The notes under the pieces were generated by a model that saw only the letters and a program-made list of their open reading frames with translations, did no database searches and was not told the origin of the DNA. A stretch of 64,000 nt of DNA from Clostridium_S neuense (lineage in GTDB: Bacteria; Bacillota; Clostridia; Clostridiales; Clostridiaceae): contig NZ_JBJIAA010000001.1 of assembly GCF_045310695.1 (NCBI RefSeq), positions 186,001-250,000 on the forward strand. Reading direction: 5' to 3'. Positions 1-9,299 of this stretch are shown one piece after another (position 1 is the stretch's first letter; each line of letters begins with the position of its first letter). Position numbers and translations under genes: made by a program.

Positions 1-2
1 TT

Positions 3-1406
3 CCCAGAAAAAGAAATAAAGCCTCAGATTTAATGATGAAAAAACAAATTACAAACTTTATAGAGGCAATGGAGGAGTATACAGGAAGTAAATTTGATGA
101 TGATAAATTTATAAACCTTGTTAATTCATGTTCTGAACCTAAAATAGAGAACAATTCAAACATAAACCTTGCAATTATGGGTTCCAGAATAAAGGATTCA
201 ACCATAAAACAAATTACAGATGCAGGTGCTGGTGTAAATTTTAATTTTACCTGTACGGGTGATTTTTCAAGAACCACTAAACTTAATAAAAATGAAGATT
301 ACCTTTTAAGTTACTCAGCATTTTTATTAAACTCTTTTCCATGCATGAGAATGGTTGAAAATGACGATAGAATTAATGTACTAAATGAAAACTTAGGAAA
401 CATTGATGGTATAATTTATCACACTACAAAATTTTGTGATGCCTATTCCTTTGAATATGCAAAGCTAAAGGATTCTATCTCAATTCCAATGCTTAAAATA
501 GAAACAGATTACACAGAGAAGGGTAATGGTCAAATGAAAACAAGAATAGAGGCTTTTGTAGAAACGTTAAAAACCAAAAACAACAACTCAGAAAAAATCA
601 AAAAAAATAGTTCTAACTCAACCAATGCAGATATTTTAGTAGCTGGAATAGACAGCGGCTCAACCTCAACAAATGTAGTAATAATGAACAAAAACAGAGA
701 AATTCTTTCCTCTTCTATAGCAAGAACTGGAGCTAAAAGCCAAAATGGTGCAGAGGCAGCAATGAAAGAAGCTCTTGAAAAATTAAATTTAACTAGAGAT
801 AAACTTACAAAAATAATTTCAACAGGTTATGGACGTGTAAGTATCCCCTTTGCTGATGAGGAAGTAACAGAAATCACCTGTCACGGAAAGGCTGCATACT
901 TTTTAAACAATTCCGTAAGAACTATAATCGATATAGGTGGCCAGGATAGTAAAGCAATAAAACTCGATAATAAAGGAAATGTAATTGATTTTGCTATGAA
1001 CGACAAGTGCGCTGCTGGAACCGGACGCTTTCTTGAAATGATGAGCCGCAGCCTTGAAGTTCCTTTAAACGAAATGGGTGAAAAATCTTTAGACTGGAAG
1101 GAAGATATAGATATTACAAGTATGTGCAGTGTATTTGCAGAATCTGAAGTAGTATCGCTAATTGCTCAAAACAAAGAAATACCAGACATAATTCATGGTC
1201 TCAACAAGGCAGTTTCAACTAAAACTGCTGCTCTTGTAAATAGAGTTGGAAAAGAAGAAGGTTACATGATGACTGGCGGAGTTGCGAAAAATGTAGGTGT
1301 TGTAAAGTGCCTTGAAGAAAAACTTCAAAGCAAAATATTTATACCAGAGGAACCCCAAATAGTTGGAGCAATAGGTGCAGCGCTTATTGCACTTGAAGAA
1401 GAGTAA
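3..1406 (+). CDS. HgdB-like domain fused to 2-hydroxyacyl-CoA dehydratase activase (5' partial)
   Basis: The reading frame is open to the left window edge with no stop before the first ATG pair at 33, so the gene very probably starts upstream. Counting from that ATG, residues 1-180 look like the C-terminal half of a BcrC/BadD/HgdB-type dehydratase subunit (GSRI, the FCDAYSFEYAK stretch, and the closing TRIEAFVETL). After a short Asn/Ser/Lys linker, residues 200-455 form a complete ASKHA-fold activase: GIDSGSTSTN, DIGGQDSK, and the two cysteines that in this family hold a [4Fe-4S] cluster between subunits (NDKCAAGTG, about C326; TSMCSVF, about C365), then MTGGVAKN. Known activases use ATP to drive an electron into the dehydratase. 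The substrate cannot be read from this fragment. The fusion of activase to a dehydratase-like half is the odd feature. Confidence 0.85.
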   Translation, partial: PRKRNKASDLMMKKQITNFIEAMEEYTGSKFDDDKFINLVNSCSEPKIENNSNINLAIMGSRIKDSTIKQITDAGAGVNFNFTCTGDFSRTTKLNKNEDYLLSYSAFLLNSFPCMRMVENDDRINVLNENLGNIDGIIYHTTKFCDAYSFEYAKLKDSISIPMLKIETDYTEKGNGQMKTRIEAFVETLKTKNNNSEKIKKNSSNSTNADILVAGIDSGSTSTNVVIMNKNREILSSSIARTGAKSQNGAEAAMKEALEKLNLTRDKLTKIISTGYGRVSIPFADEEVTEITCHGKAAYFLNNSVRTIIDIGGQDSKAIKLDNKGNVIDFAMNDKCAAGTGRFLEMMSRSLEVPLNEMGEKSLDWKEDIDITSMCSVFAESEVVSLIAQNKEIPDIIHGLNKAVSTKTAALVNRVGKEEGYMMTGGVAKNVGVVKCLEEKLQSKIFIPEEPQIVGAIGAALIALEEE

Positions 1407-1555
1407 TTATTTAAAATTTTTTAGACTATTAAATAATTACTAAAAATATGTATACTTATATTAAAGAATATTATTATATGAATAAATCCCAGTCAGTAAT
1501 ACCAGGTGTTCTCACAGCTATTGGTGCATTAATATACTTTGCATATCCAATTACC

Positions 1556-1588
1556 AATGCACAGTTCATACATTGTGAACTGTGCATT
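1556..1588. terminator. 13-bp hairpin between convergent genes
   Basis: AATGCACAGTTCA at 1556 is followed by a 7-nt loop and its exact complement ending at 1588. It lies between the activase (+) and the WG-repeat gene (-), so a bidirectional terminator is reasonable. No strong T run follows on either strand. Confidence 0.45.
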
Positions 1589-1603
1589 AATTTAAGTTTC
1601 TTA

Positions 1604-3157
1604 TTAATTATCAATTGATGTAGTTTCTCCCCTAAAATCAATAATTAGCTCTTTGCTTTCTCCAAATATTTTTTTCATTCTTACCTTTGCAATTCCATTA
1701 TTAAAATCTCCTGCCTCATCATATATAGGTTTTATTATAATTTTTCCTTCTTTATTTATATATCCCCACTTTTTTATTCCAAATTTTTTAATCATAAAAG
1801 CGGCAACTCCCTCATGAAAGTCTCTAACAAGCTCAAATTTAGGTTCTATTATCATCTCACCATTTTGATTAATAAATCCCCAATTATCTCCTACATTTAC
1901 CCTTGCAACTTCATCATTAAAAATTCCTATATAATCAAATTTAGGTTCTATTACAATCCTTCTTTCTACACTATCCATATATCCATACTTACCCTTTTCA
2001 TTTATATATCGCATTAGGCTAAGCTTTTCGCATTTTTCATCACCTATAGCAGCCTCTATCATCTCCTGCATATTTACTTCTTCATCCTTAACCCTAAATT
2101 TAACCTCTATATCGTTATAAAAATTTACCATAATTATTTTTCCTATTGTAATGCTGCTTTCATCAACTTTAAAATTTATATAAATATTATACTCATTTCC
2201 ACCCATAAATAGTTTTCTTGCTTCTTCTTTAGAAAGCTCTATAAAAAATGAACATAAATTTGATACAAAACTTGTTGTCCATTTTTTCCAAGCAACATCA
2301 AAATTTAATATACGCTTTTCACAATCATAATTAACTGGATTTAGCTTTGCGGTTCCAGCACTGGTGCAATTTAATTTAAGCAAATTTTCTTTAAAGCTAT
2401 TTTCATCATAAAAATCATTTTTATTAATAGTAATTGCATATATCTTTATTTCACTGTCATTAATTTTAATATTCATACTTCCCATATCGATTTTTATTTT
2501 TTTATTTAAGCTCATTAACTTACCATACAAGGTGTATTCTATATTATCTTTATATAATTTTTTTATAAGCGAATTATCTATTACAGCAAAAATGCCATAC
2601 ACCGCAGGTACAGTTACTTCATCTATAATATTCCACATAACCTCTAAAATAATTGAATTTGTTTTTATATCATATTTATCCTTATTCAATTTAATCTTAC
2701 CAATAGGAATCTCACCCATATTCCTTATTCTTTGTCCAAATTGGCTTTCATCTTCAAGTAAATTTTTACTTAAATTCATACAATATACCTTGCAATCATA
2801 TCCATTGATACCTATTAGTACATTTTGCTCATTTATATATACTTTATCCCCCACTGCAATAAAAGACCCATACACATCATACCTATCACTAAAATCTATA
2901 TGTCCGTTTACATTTTCCTTACTTATAATGCAAAAAAAATAGTTACTGCTGATTTTCTCAACACAGTTAATACCATACCATTGAATCTTTATGTAGCAAA
3001 ACCCGGTTTCAGAATCAAAATCCTTCTCACTTAATATTGCCCTTCCGATTGGCATTGGCTTTATATCTAGTACTCTTTTACCATATTCATCATAATTCTC
3101 AAAAGGATCTCTTTTAAGCATGCTTTCGAGTTTATCGATTTCCAATCTAATAGCCAT
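1604..3157 (-). CDS. WG-repeat protein with triplicated N-terminal module
   Basis: About 517 residues of unknown function. The C-terminal part, from about residue 385, carries three WG (KWG) repeats: YGYMDS, WGFINQNGEMIIEPKF and WGYINKEGKIIIKP. The rest contains three diverged copies of a module of about 115 residues. Each copy opens with a PIG-A/K-L-type strand, then an Asp-containing turn and a Trp-containing strand (near residues 38-63, 153-178 and 269-293). No signal peptide or membrane segment is visible, so it is probably cytoplasmic. The start is taken at the ATG at 3157. An ATG at 3166 directly touches the GGAG box, while 3157 has normal spacing. WG repeats are usually seen as binding scaffolds; no partner is suggested by the neighbours. 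Confidence 0.75.
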   Translation of the reverse strand: MAIRLEIDKLESMLKRDPFENYDEYGKRVLDIKPMPIGRAILSEKDFDSETGFCYIKIQWYGINCVEKISSNYFFCIISKENVNGHIDFSDRYDVYGSFIAVGDKVYINEQNVLIGINGYDCKVYCMNLSKNLLEDESQFGQRIRNMGEIPIGKIKLNKDKYDIKTNSIILEVMWNIIDEVTVPAVYGIFAVIDNSLIKKLYKDNIEYTLYGKLMSLNKKIKIDMGSMNIKINDSEIKIYAITINKNDFYDENSFKENLLKLNCTSAGTAKLNPVNYDCEKRILNFDVAWKKWTTSFVSNLCSFFIELSKEEARKLFMGGNEYNIYINFKVDESSITIGKIIMVNFYNDIEVKFRVKDEEVNMQEMIEAAIGDEKCEKLSLMRYINEKGKYGYMDSVERRIVIEPKFDYIGIFNDEVARVNVGDNWGFINQNGEMIIEPKFELVRDFHEGVAAFMIKKFGIKKWGYINKEGKIIIKPIYDEAGDFNNGIAKVRMKKIFGESKELIIDFRGETTSIDN

Positions 3158-3770
3158 ACTCTTCATCTCCTACAAAAAATTAACTCACAACTCGTTTTAA
3201 GAACATTATGCATAATTTTAAGTTTGATATATTTTTAAATACACCTTAATAATATTTATTAATGAATTTTTTAATTTATGAATATAAAAAAATAATATGG
3301 GCATTCTAATTATTGTTAAGGGGTTTAAAGTCGTTGAGCGAAGAGTGATTAGGATCTTATTTCAAAGGTTCGAAATTATTCGACTTGCGATATAAATAAG
3401 ATCACAATCACATATATTAATACTTTTTTAGTAAAGTTATAATTAGGTGAGAGGTTTTATTTGTGTCAATGGACGATTATTATGTGTTTTCATAGGGCTT
3501 TATATTGAATTAAACTTTATAAGGTTTTAAAAGATATATGATAGTCAAGCGAAGATTTACTAGTGTTCCGCAGGCTTATAAATAGTTTTATACCATTTTA
3601 AGCTAAAGATTATATTAATTGAGATATTAATATAGTTTTTAAGGTATGTTATTAAATCGAATGAAAATTTATATATGTGGTGAGATGCTTATAATAAAAA
3701 AATCAAAAGGTTTATTTAAGTGTGTAATTATATATATAAGTCGTAATAAGATGGCTTTAAGTTCTAAACA
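3158..3770. other. Gene-free stretch with candidate structured RNA
   Basis: No ORF worth calling in any frame. On the + strand a nested hairpin at 3345-3411 pairs GTGATT with AATCAC and GATCTTATTT with AAATAAGATC across a 2x2 internal loop, with a further small TCGAA/TTCGA hairpin inside. A terminator-like hairpin with 9-bp arms (TATATTAAT/ATTAATATA, 3611-3634) is followed by GTTTTT. This could be a non-coding RNA of roughly 300 nt reading rightward. No known RNA family is recognised. Confidence 0.35.
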
Positions 3771-3806
3771 AATATGGTAGAAAATTTTAAAATTTTCTAC
3801 CATATT
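3771..3806 (-). terminator. 18-bp perfect palindrome after DUF1648 gene
   Basis: AATATGGTAGAAAATTTT at 3771-3788 is directly followed by its exact reverse complement. It begins 1 bp beyond the stop of the leftward gene at 3808 and is a likely intrinsic terminator for it. Confidence 0.7.
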
Positions 3807-3807
3807 A

Positions 3808-4938
3808 TTATTTCACAAAAAATAAAGGAACTACAGAACAAATCAAAATTAAAATCATAACTATATAAAATATCTTGCCTAAAGTACTTCCCGCATTTAC
3901 AGTCCATCCTACACCAAATCTTTTTTCAACAAAAACCGATGGATCCTCTTTATTATAATATATTGTATTTCCAAACTTCCAGAATCTATCATCATCTCTA
4001 ATATCAACATCTTGAGCTTTATTTTCTATATCAACCTTTAGCTTACTTCCACCTTGTCCAACTTTAATTGAAATAGTTACAGATACAACTGTGACTCCAA
4101 CAACTATAGCAATTATTATAAACGGCAAAATTATTTTTGTATCTAACTTAATAATCTGCATAGTTTGTAAATCCTCAATTAGAAAAATAATCTGCATTAT
4201 ATAATTAATAAATATAATATATATACCCCATATCTTTCTAAACTTAATACTTCTTATTTTTGATTCCTCTGGGTTCCTAGGATTTATTTCTTTTTTACTC
4301 CATCCAATAGATTTATACGAGAAAATCATAATAACAGTCATAAGCAATTGCATTAATGGAAATATAAGCACATTGATATAAGATTTAGTGGAATACCCGT
4401 TAGGCTTGCCATCAAGTCCCCAATGTGTAGGGAATCTATATGGCAGCTTAGAATAATTAATGATATTTATAATTGCACAGGCAGCTACTATAAGAAATGA
4501 TATTGAAAACCACCAAGCTGATGGCATAATTTTATTTTGATTTTCTTTACTAAAATTAGTATCTATAACAACAACTTGTCTCTTAGTTTTAAGCCATTTT
4601 TTTTCATTTTTAAGCTTAGAAACCATTCTATTGTATCTATAATAAACTAAAAAATCAACAAACATAAAAGCAAATATCAGTACCATAAATAGCCACAAAT
4701 AAGCAATCTTATATATAAGCACCGAAAACACAACAATCACTGGAATACCAATAGTCAAATTTGCAGCTATGTACTTCTTCCCTATGCTTTTTAATTCGCT
4801 GCTATTTCTTTCACTTTCCGGTATCCTAATTCCTAAAAATATATCTTTTTTAGAAGCATTTAATGAAACTACCTGTACTGCAACAGAAATAATCATAGTC
4901 AATGCAGATATTAAACTTAACACTATTCTATCATTCAT
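3808..4938 (-). CDS. DUF1648/DUF5808-type membrane protein
   Basis: A 376-residue multipass membrane protein with about eight hydrophobic segments. The middle holds a DUF1648-like motif (PYRFPTHWGLDGKPNG), as in SdpI-type immunity proteins and their relatives. The C-terminus has the DUF5808 signature region (DDDRFWKFGNTIYYN followed by FGVGWTVN). The ATG at 4938 follows a GAGGTGAA box. It lies 36 bp downstream of a YtrA-type GntR regulator on the same strand; this pairing is common for DUF1648 proteins and suggests the regulator controls it. SdpI relatives protect against toxic peptides or sense envelope stress. The exact role here is inferred only from family and context. Confidence 0.8.
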   Translation of the reverse strand: MNDRIVLSLISALTMIISVAVQVVSLNASKKDIFLGIRIPESERNSSELKSIGKKYIAANLTIGIPVIVVFSVLIYKIAYLWLFMVLIFAFMFVDFLVYYRYNRMVSKLKNEKKWLKTKRQVVVIDTNFSKENQNKIMPSAWWFSISFLIVAACAIINIINYSKLPYRFPTHWGLDGKPNGYSTKSYINVLIFPLMQLLMTVIMIFSYKSIGWSKKEINPRNPEESKIRSIKFRKIWGIYIIFINYIMQIIFLIEDLQTMQIIKLDTKIILPFIIIAIVVGVTVVSVTISIKVGQGGSKLKVDIENKAQDVDIRDDDRFWKFGNTIYYNKEDPSVFVEKRFGVGWTVNAGSTLGKIFYIVMILILICSVVPLFFVK

Positions 4939-4974
4939 ATAAATTCACCTCTACTTATGTAAAGTATAAAAAAT

Positions 4975-5352
4975 TTAAGAATTATACGCATCATAAATTT
5001 TCTTACATAAATCTAAAAATTCACTTTTCCCTATTCCTCTACAACTGCAATCAGCTATAACGTACTCTAATTCCTCCTTAAGCTGTTCATTAAATTCTCC
5101 ACTATTTTTAGGCATATCCTCACTTACTACTGCTCCTATTCTCCTGTCTATATTAAGATATCCCTCCTGCTTTAATATATTGTAGGTTTTATTTACAGTA
5201 TGAAGATTTATACCTATGTCCTCTCCCATTTGCCTAACAGAAGGAAGGCTTTCCCCTTTTTTAAGTTCACCTTTGGCTATTCCTTTAACTATTTGACGCT
5301 TTAATTGTTCATATATTGGTGTTTCAGATTCAAAATCTATTTTTATCAGCAA
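4975..5352 (-). CDS. GntR-family regulator, YtrA type
   Basis: A short (about 125 aa) GntR regulator with an N-terminal winged helix-turn-helix (PIYEQLKRQIVKGIAKGEL, LPSVRQMGEDIGIN, EGYL) and only a small C-terminal helix pair, as in the YtrA subfamily that controls ABC and membrane-protein operons. The start is the TTG at 5352: AAGGTGG lies five bases upstream, and the protein then begins MLIKIDFESETPIYEQ, as relatives do. The frame upstream to 5388 is probably not translated. It forms an operon with the DUF1648 protein and is divergent from a chemoreceptor, with an inverted repeat between them (5415-5455). Confidence 0.85.
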   Translation of the reverse strand: MLIKIDFESETPIYEQLKRQIVKGIAKGELKKGESLPSVRQMGEDIGINLHTVNKTYNILKQEGYLNIDRRIGAVVSEDMPKNSGEFNEQLKEELEYVIADCSCRGIGKSEFLDLCKKIYDAYNS

Positions 5353-5414
5353 AAAAACCACCTTCTTCCACTGTCTAAACTCTTGCATAAATATTTTTCA
5401 ATTCTTAAATTATT

Positions 5415-5455
5415 ATATCGTAATTATATAATTCCATCAAACTTATTTACGATAT
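5415..5455. promoter_or_regulatory. Inverted repeat in GntR/chemoreceptor divergent promoter
   Basis: ATATCGTAA (5415-5423) and TTACGATAT (5447-5455) are perfect inverted copies separated by 23 bp, in the intergenic space between the two divergent starts. Likely operator, most simply for the GntR regulator next to it. Confidence 0.45.
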
Positions 5456-5487
5456 ATATAATATAGAATAAAGTGGAGGTGTTTCCA

Positions 5488-7521
5488 ATGAAACTTACTA
5501 AGAAAATCCCTACCGTAATAATACTACTCATAGTATCCTCAATGATGATAACTTCATTATTTACTTATTATGAAACAAATAATATAATGATAAATCAGAT
5601 TAATTCTGAAATGTATTTAACAGAGAATAGTGGAAGTAATACAATTCAAGTCATGATAGAAAAAGAAAAAACCGAAATACAAAAACTTGCACAAAGTAAA
5701 GCTGTAATTGAGCTTGCATTAAAAAGGCAAAATGATGGAAAATCAGAAGATTTTAAAAACCTAGTAGCAGAAAGTAATAAAAATTTAAAGGCTTATATAG
5801 ACAATTCTAATTATATTGAACATACTTTTATAGTAGATTTAAATTCAGTAATTTATTCTGACAGTTCAGTAAATACTCTAGGTAAAAATATTTCTGATAG
5901 AACCTATTGTAAGAATGCCCTTGCCGGGAACGATGCTGTAAGCGAAACTTTAATTTCAAAGGATTCGAAAGCCCAAGTAGTGGTATTTGCAAGTCCAATT
6001 AAATATAACGGACAAACACTTGGTTTTATAGCTTCTGGATTATATGCAAAAAGTTTTTCAAAATATTTAAAAAATATGAAACTACCAGATTTAAATACAA
6101 GCTATGCTTATTTAGTTGATGAAAAGGGAAATATGATCTATCACCCTACTCAATCGAAAATTGGTAAACCTGTTGAAAATGATGTTATTAAAAATGTTGT
6201 TGCTTCAATAAAAAAGGGTAATACCATAAAACCTGCTTCAATAGAATACAATTTTAATGGTACGAAAAAGCTCTCCTACTATGGTGAAATTCCAAGTACC
6301 CATTGGACAATAGTGATTTCCGTTGACAAAAACGATGTTACAAAATCTATATCTAAGCTAATTTTTATAATATTCGTCATTGCTTTAATAGTTACAATCC
6401 TTGCTGCAATTATTGGAGTCATTTTATCTAAAACTATTACTAATCCTATATCAAAATTAAAGGACTTAGTGAACAAAACCTCCAAGCTTGAACTCGATCA
6501 TGATTCTAACTATGACCACTTAATGAAACTTAATAACGAAGTTGGCGATATAGCAAATTCAATATGGAATATGAGAAAGGTATTGAAGGATGTGGTAATG
6601 CTTTTAAAAAACACATCAGCAGCTTTAAATTCAAATGCAGAATTAGTAAACAAGCTATCCTTTGAATTAAAAGGCTTTGCTGAGGAAACTGGAGCAGAAA
6701 CTGAAACTCTTTCAGCTGGTATGGAGGAAACCGCTGCATCTTCTGAAGAAGTATCTGCTTCTTCCACTGAAATTAAGGATGCTATTAATTCAATGGCTGT
6801 TAAGGCAAATGATGGTTCACTTGAGGCAGCAAATATATCAAAACGTGCAAACAATTTAATGAACGTATCCATTAGTTCCAATACAAATACTAAAAACCTT
6901 TATGAAAATGTAAGAAAAAATCTTGAGCAAGCAATAAATGATTCTTCTTCTGTTTACAAGATTAATGAATTAACAAAATCTATTTTAGAAATTACTGAGC
7001 AAACTAATTTACTTTCATTGAATGCTGCCATAGAAGCTGCTAGGGCTGGCGAAGCTGGAAAAGGATTTGCGGTAGTAGCAGATGAAGTAAGAAAGCTTGC
7101 AGAAGAGTCTTCTGAAACTACGAAAAAAATAGAGAGCATTGTAACTTTAGTTGTTAACTCTGTAAATAATCTCAGTGAACACTCTCAAAAGCTCCTTAAT
7201 TTTATTGATAAGGATGTACTTAAAAATTATGAAGATTTTATACAAACCGCAAAGCAATATGATAATGATGCAGACACTGTTAACAGCCTTATGCTAGATT
7301 TTAGTGCGATTTCTGAAGAGCTGAATGCTTCAATTACTGGAATATCTTCAGCTATAAACAATGTAGCCAAAACTGCTAGTGATGGTGCTTATGGCTTATC
7401 AAATATTTCAGAAAAGAATACTTCAATAACTCAAAGGCTTAAAGATATTTCAAAATCTGCCGAAGAGAACAAGGAAAATGCCAACAAGTTAAATGAAATA
7501 ATAGAAAAATTTAAACTATAA
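5488..7521 (+). CDS. Methyl-accepting chemotaxis protein, dCache type
   Basis: A chemoreceptor of about 677 residues. It has a first membrane segment at about 8-28, then an extracellular double-Cache-like sensor of about 260 residues (motifs SVNTLGKNISDRTY, YLVDEKGNMIYHP), a second membrane segment near 285-310, a HAMP linker beginning SKTITNPISKL, and a signalling domain with the hairpin tip EQTNLLSLNAAIEAARAGE. dCache sensors bind small ligands such as amino acids; the ligand is unknown. The ATG at 5488 is chosen because the GTGGAGGTG at 5473 is the ribosome-binding site rather than a start. It stands alone, divergent from a GntR pair and convergent with pdxT. Confidence 0.93.
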   Translation: MKLTKKIPTVIILLIVSSMMITSLFTYYETNNIMINQINSEMYLTENSGSNTIQVMIEKEKTEIQKLAQSKAVIELALKRQNDGKSEDFKNLVAESNKNLKAYIDNSNYIEHTFIVDLNSVIYSDSSVNTLGKNISDRTYCKNALAGNDAVSETLISKDSKAQVVVFASPIKYNGQTLGFIASGLYAKSFSKYLKNMKLPDLNTSYAYLVDEKGNMIYHPTQSKIGKPVENDVIKNVVASIKKGNTIKPASIEYNFNGTKKLSYYGEIPSTHWTIVISVDKNDVTKSISKLIFIIFVIALIVTILAAIIGVILSKTITNPISKLKDLVNKTSKLELDHDSNYDHLMKLNNEVGDIANSIWNMRKVLKDVVMLLKNTSAALNSNAELVNKLSFELKGFAEETGAETETLSAGMEETAASSEEVSASSTEIKDAINSMAVKANDGSLEAANISKRANNLMNVSISSNTNTKNLYENVRKNLEQAINDSSSVYKINELTKSILEITEQTNLLSLNAAIEAARAGEAGKGFAVVADEVRKLAEESSETTKKIESIVTLVVNSVNNLSEHSQKLLNFIDKDVLKNYEDFIQTAKQYDNDADTVNSLMLDFSAISEELNASITGISSAINNVAKTASDGAYGLSNISEKNTSITQRLKDISKSAEENKENANKLNEIIEKFKL

Positions 7522-7524
7522 AAA

Positions 7525-7550
7525 AATGCGAAGTAACAATACTTCGCATT
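7525..7550. terminator. Mini family-A hairpin between chemoreceptor and pdxT
   Basis: AATGCGAAGTA / TACTTCGCATT pair around an ACAA loop, followed on the - strand by a run of seven T. It overlaps the pdxT stop. The GCGAAGTAACAAT core matches the ends of the large family-A palindromes elsewhere in the window. Confidence 0.75.
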
Positions 7551-8112
7551 ATAACATAGATAAAAAATATTTATGAAAATCGAGATTATCTGTAAGTTCA
7601 GGATGGAAAGAAGTCACAAGAATATTCTTGTATTCAGCAGCTACTACATTATTTTTTATCTCGCATAAATTCTTAACCTCTTTACCTAAACGTGTAACAA
7701 AAGGAGCTCTTATAAACACTAGTGGAAGCTTTTTATTTGAAACCTTTGGAATTATAACTTCCTCTCTAAAGCTATCAATTTGACTGCCGTAGGCATTTCT
7801 TCTGACTGTTATATCAATGGCATTTAAATAACTTTTTTCCAAACCTTCTATATCCTTTGCAAGAAGTATCATTCCTGCACATGTTCCCCATACTGGCATT
7901 CCTTCTGATATTTTAGTCTTTAGTGGCTCAAGTAGCTTCGAAAAATCTAAGAATTTACCCATAGTAGTACTTTCTCCCCCGGGAATTATAAGACCATCTA
8001 TTTCAGATAAATCTAAAACCTTTTTCACCCTAATTGCTGAACAATTTAAGGCTTCTATATGGTGAATATGCTCCTCTATCCCACCTTGAAACGCTAGTAC
8101 ACCAATTTTCAT
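7549..8112 (-). CDS. pdxT: Pyridoxal 5'-phosphate synthase glutaminase subunit PdxT
   Basis: Class-I glutamine amidotransferase that hydrolyses glutamine and channels ammonia to PdxS for PLP synthesis. Family motifs are clear: GGESTTMGKFL, the nucleophile cysteine in WGTCAGMILLA, and the His-Glu pair in SFHPELTDN. The length (187 aa) is normal for PdxT. The start is the ATG at 8112 (MKIGVLAFQGG). The frame upstream runs back into the end of pdxS and is not conserved. The start lies 1 bp after pdxS, so the two subunits are translated from one message. Confidence 0.97.
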   Translation of the reverse strand: MKIGVLAFQGGIEEHIHHIEALNCSAIRVKKVLDLSEIDGLIIPGGESTTMGKFLDFSKLLEPLKTKISEGMPVWGTCAGMILLAKDIEGLEKSYLNAIDITVRRNAYGSQIDSFREEVIIPKVSNKKLPLVFIRAPFVTRLGKEVKNLCEIKNNVVAAEYKNILVTSFHPELTDNLDFHKYFLSML

Positions 8113-8113
8113 T

Positions 8114-8983
8114 TTACCAGCCTCTTTCTGCATATCTGTCTTTTATATCACTTATATCAATTCCAGACATTGGCTCACCTAAATTCTCCGAGACTTCTTC
8201 CAGTACTTTAGGATCATTATAGTAAGTGGTAGCTAAAACTATAGCTTTCGCTCTCTTCTCTGGATTCTGTGATTTAAATATTCCAGAGCCAACAAAAACT
8301 CCTTCGGAACCTAACTGCATCATTAAAGCTGCATCGGCTGGAGTTGCTATTCCGCCAGCCGCAAAATTTACAACTGGAAGCTTGCCATTCTTCCATACAT
8401 ACTGCACTAAATCATATGGTGCTTCAAGTTCCTTTGAAAATGTCATGAGTTCTTGCTCTGAGGAATTCTTTATTTTTCTCATTTGCTCCATAACCGTTCT
8501 CATATGTTTTACTGCTTCAACTACATTTCCAGTTCCAGCCTCACCTTTCGTCCTTATCATGGCTGCACCTTCACCAATTCTTCTAAGTGCTTCCCCTAAA
8601 TTTCTAGCTCCACATACAAATGGAACTTTAAAATCATGTTTATTGATGTGATATGCATCATCAGCAGGAGTAAGTACTTCACTCTCATCTATAAAATCTA
8701 TTCCTAATTCCTGCAGTATTTGAGCTTCAACAAAATGACCAATTCTAACCTTTGCCATAACTGGTATAGTTACTGCTTCTTTTATTTCCTTTATCATTTT
8801 AGGATCTGACATTCTAGCAACTCCACCATTTTTTCTAATGTCAGATGGAACTCTTTCTAATGCCATAACAGCACAGGCACCAGCTTTTTCTGCAATTATA
8901 GCTTGTTCCTTATTAACTACATCCATTATTACTCCGCCCTTTAACATCTGAGCTAAATTTTTGTTTAATTCAAGTCTCTCCAT
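8114..8983 (-). CDS. pdxS: Pyridoxal 5'-phosphate synthase lyase subunit PdxS
   Basis: The (beta/alpha)8 synthase that builds PLP from ribose 5-phosphate, glyceraldehyde 3-phosphate and ammonia. At 289 residues it has the normal length. Conserved elements seen: GGVIMDVVN at the N-terminus, MALERVPSDIR, the catalytic lysine in VMAKVRIGHFVEAQ, the second lysine in MIRTKGEAGTG, and FAAGGIATPADAALMMQLG. First gene of a pdxS-pdxT operon, downstream of the riboflavin operon on the same strand. Confidence 0.98.
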   Translation of the reverse strand: MERLELNKNLAQMLKGGVIMDVVNKEQAIIAEKAGACAVMALERVPSDIRKNGGVARMSDPKMIKEIKEAVTIPVMAKVRIGHFVEAQILQELGIDFIDESEVLTPADDAYHINKHDFKVPFVCGARNLGEALRRIGEGAAMIRTKGEAGTGNVVEAVKHMRTVMEQMRKIKNSSEQELMTFSKELEAPYDLVQYVWKNGKLPVVNFAAGGIATPADAALMMQLGSEGVFVGSGIFKSQNPEKRAKAIVLATTYYNDPKVLEEVSENLGEPMSGIDISDIKDRYAERGW

Positions 8984-9079
8984 AAAAACAAATCACTCTC
9001 CATCTTAATATAGATAAACAAGCTGAAAGTTTAAAATAGCTGATGTTAAAACTTTACAAGTAATATTTTGGACGCTAAT

Positions 9080-9299
9080 CAGTTGACAATGGACAGAGGA
9101 CAATTGACAGTTAATGATGGTTTATCTTTCGCTTCTCTCAGATAAATCTTTAATTATAACTAATGATGCTTAGCTTTGCTAAGCGAGAAAAATAGGCAAT
9201 TTTTAAAAATTGGCGTCAGCATTAAGTTTAAGACTTTCTATAGTAAAACGAAAGAAAGTCAACCTTAACTGTCACCTGTCAATTGTCCATTGTCAACTG
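9080..9299. repeat. Family-B element 1 (heptad-armed hairpin)
   Basis: The outer arms are arrays of heptads of the form NNGACAR, starting CAGTTGACAATGGACA on the left. The right arm (9265-9299) is a near reverse complement but with the heptads in a different order. The body contains CTTTCGCTTCTCTC and a hairpin GCTTAGCTTTGCTAAGC. It fills most of the 829-bp space between pdxS and ribH together with the elements at 9297-9370 and 9582-9822. Confidence 0.75.

Noticed and set aside
1478..1618. 46-codon frame after the activase gene (MNKSQSVIPGVLTAIGALIY...)
   Set aside because: No ribosome-binding site, it contains the terminator-like hairpin 1556-1588 and overlaps the end of the convergent gene; at best a decayed fragment.
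3366..3390. GGTTCGAAATT motif recalling a tRNA T-arm
   Set aside because: No acceptor, D or anticodon arms can be folded around it; it is explained by the inner part of the nested hairpin.
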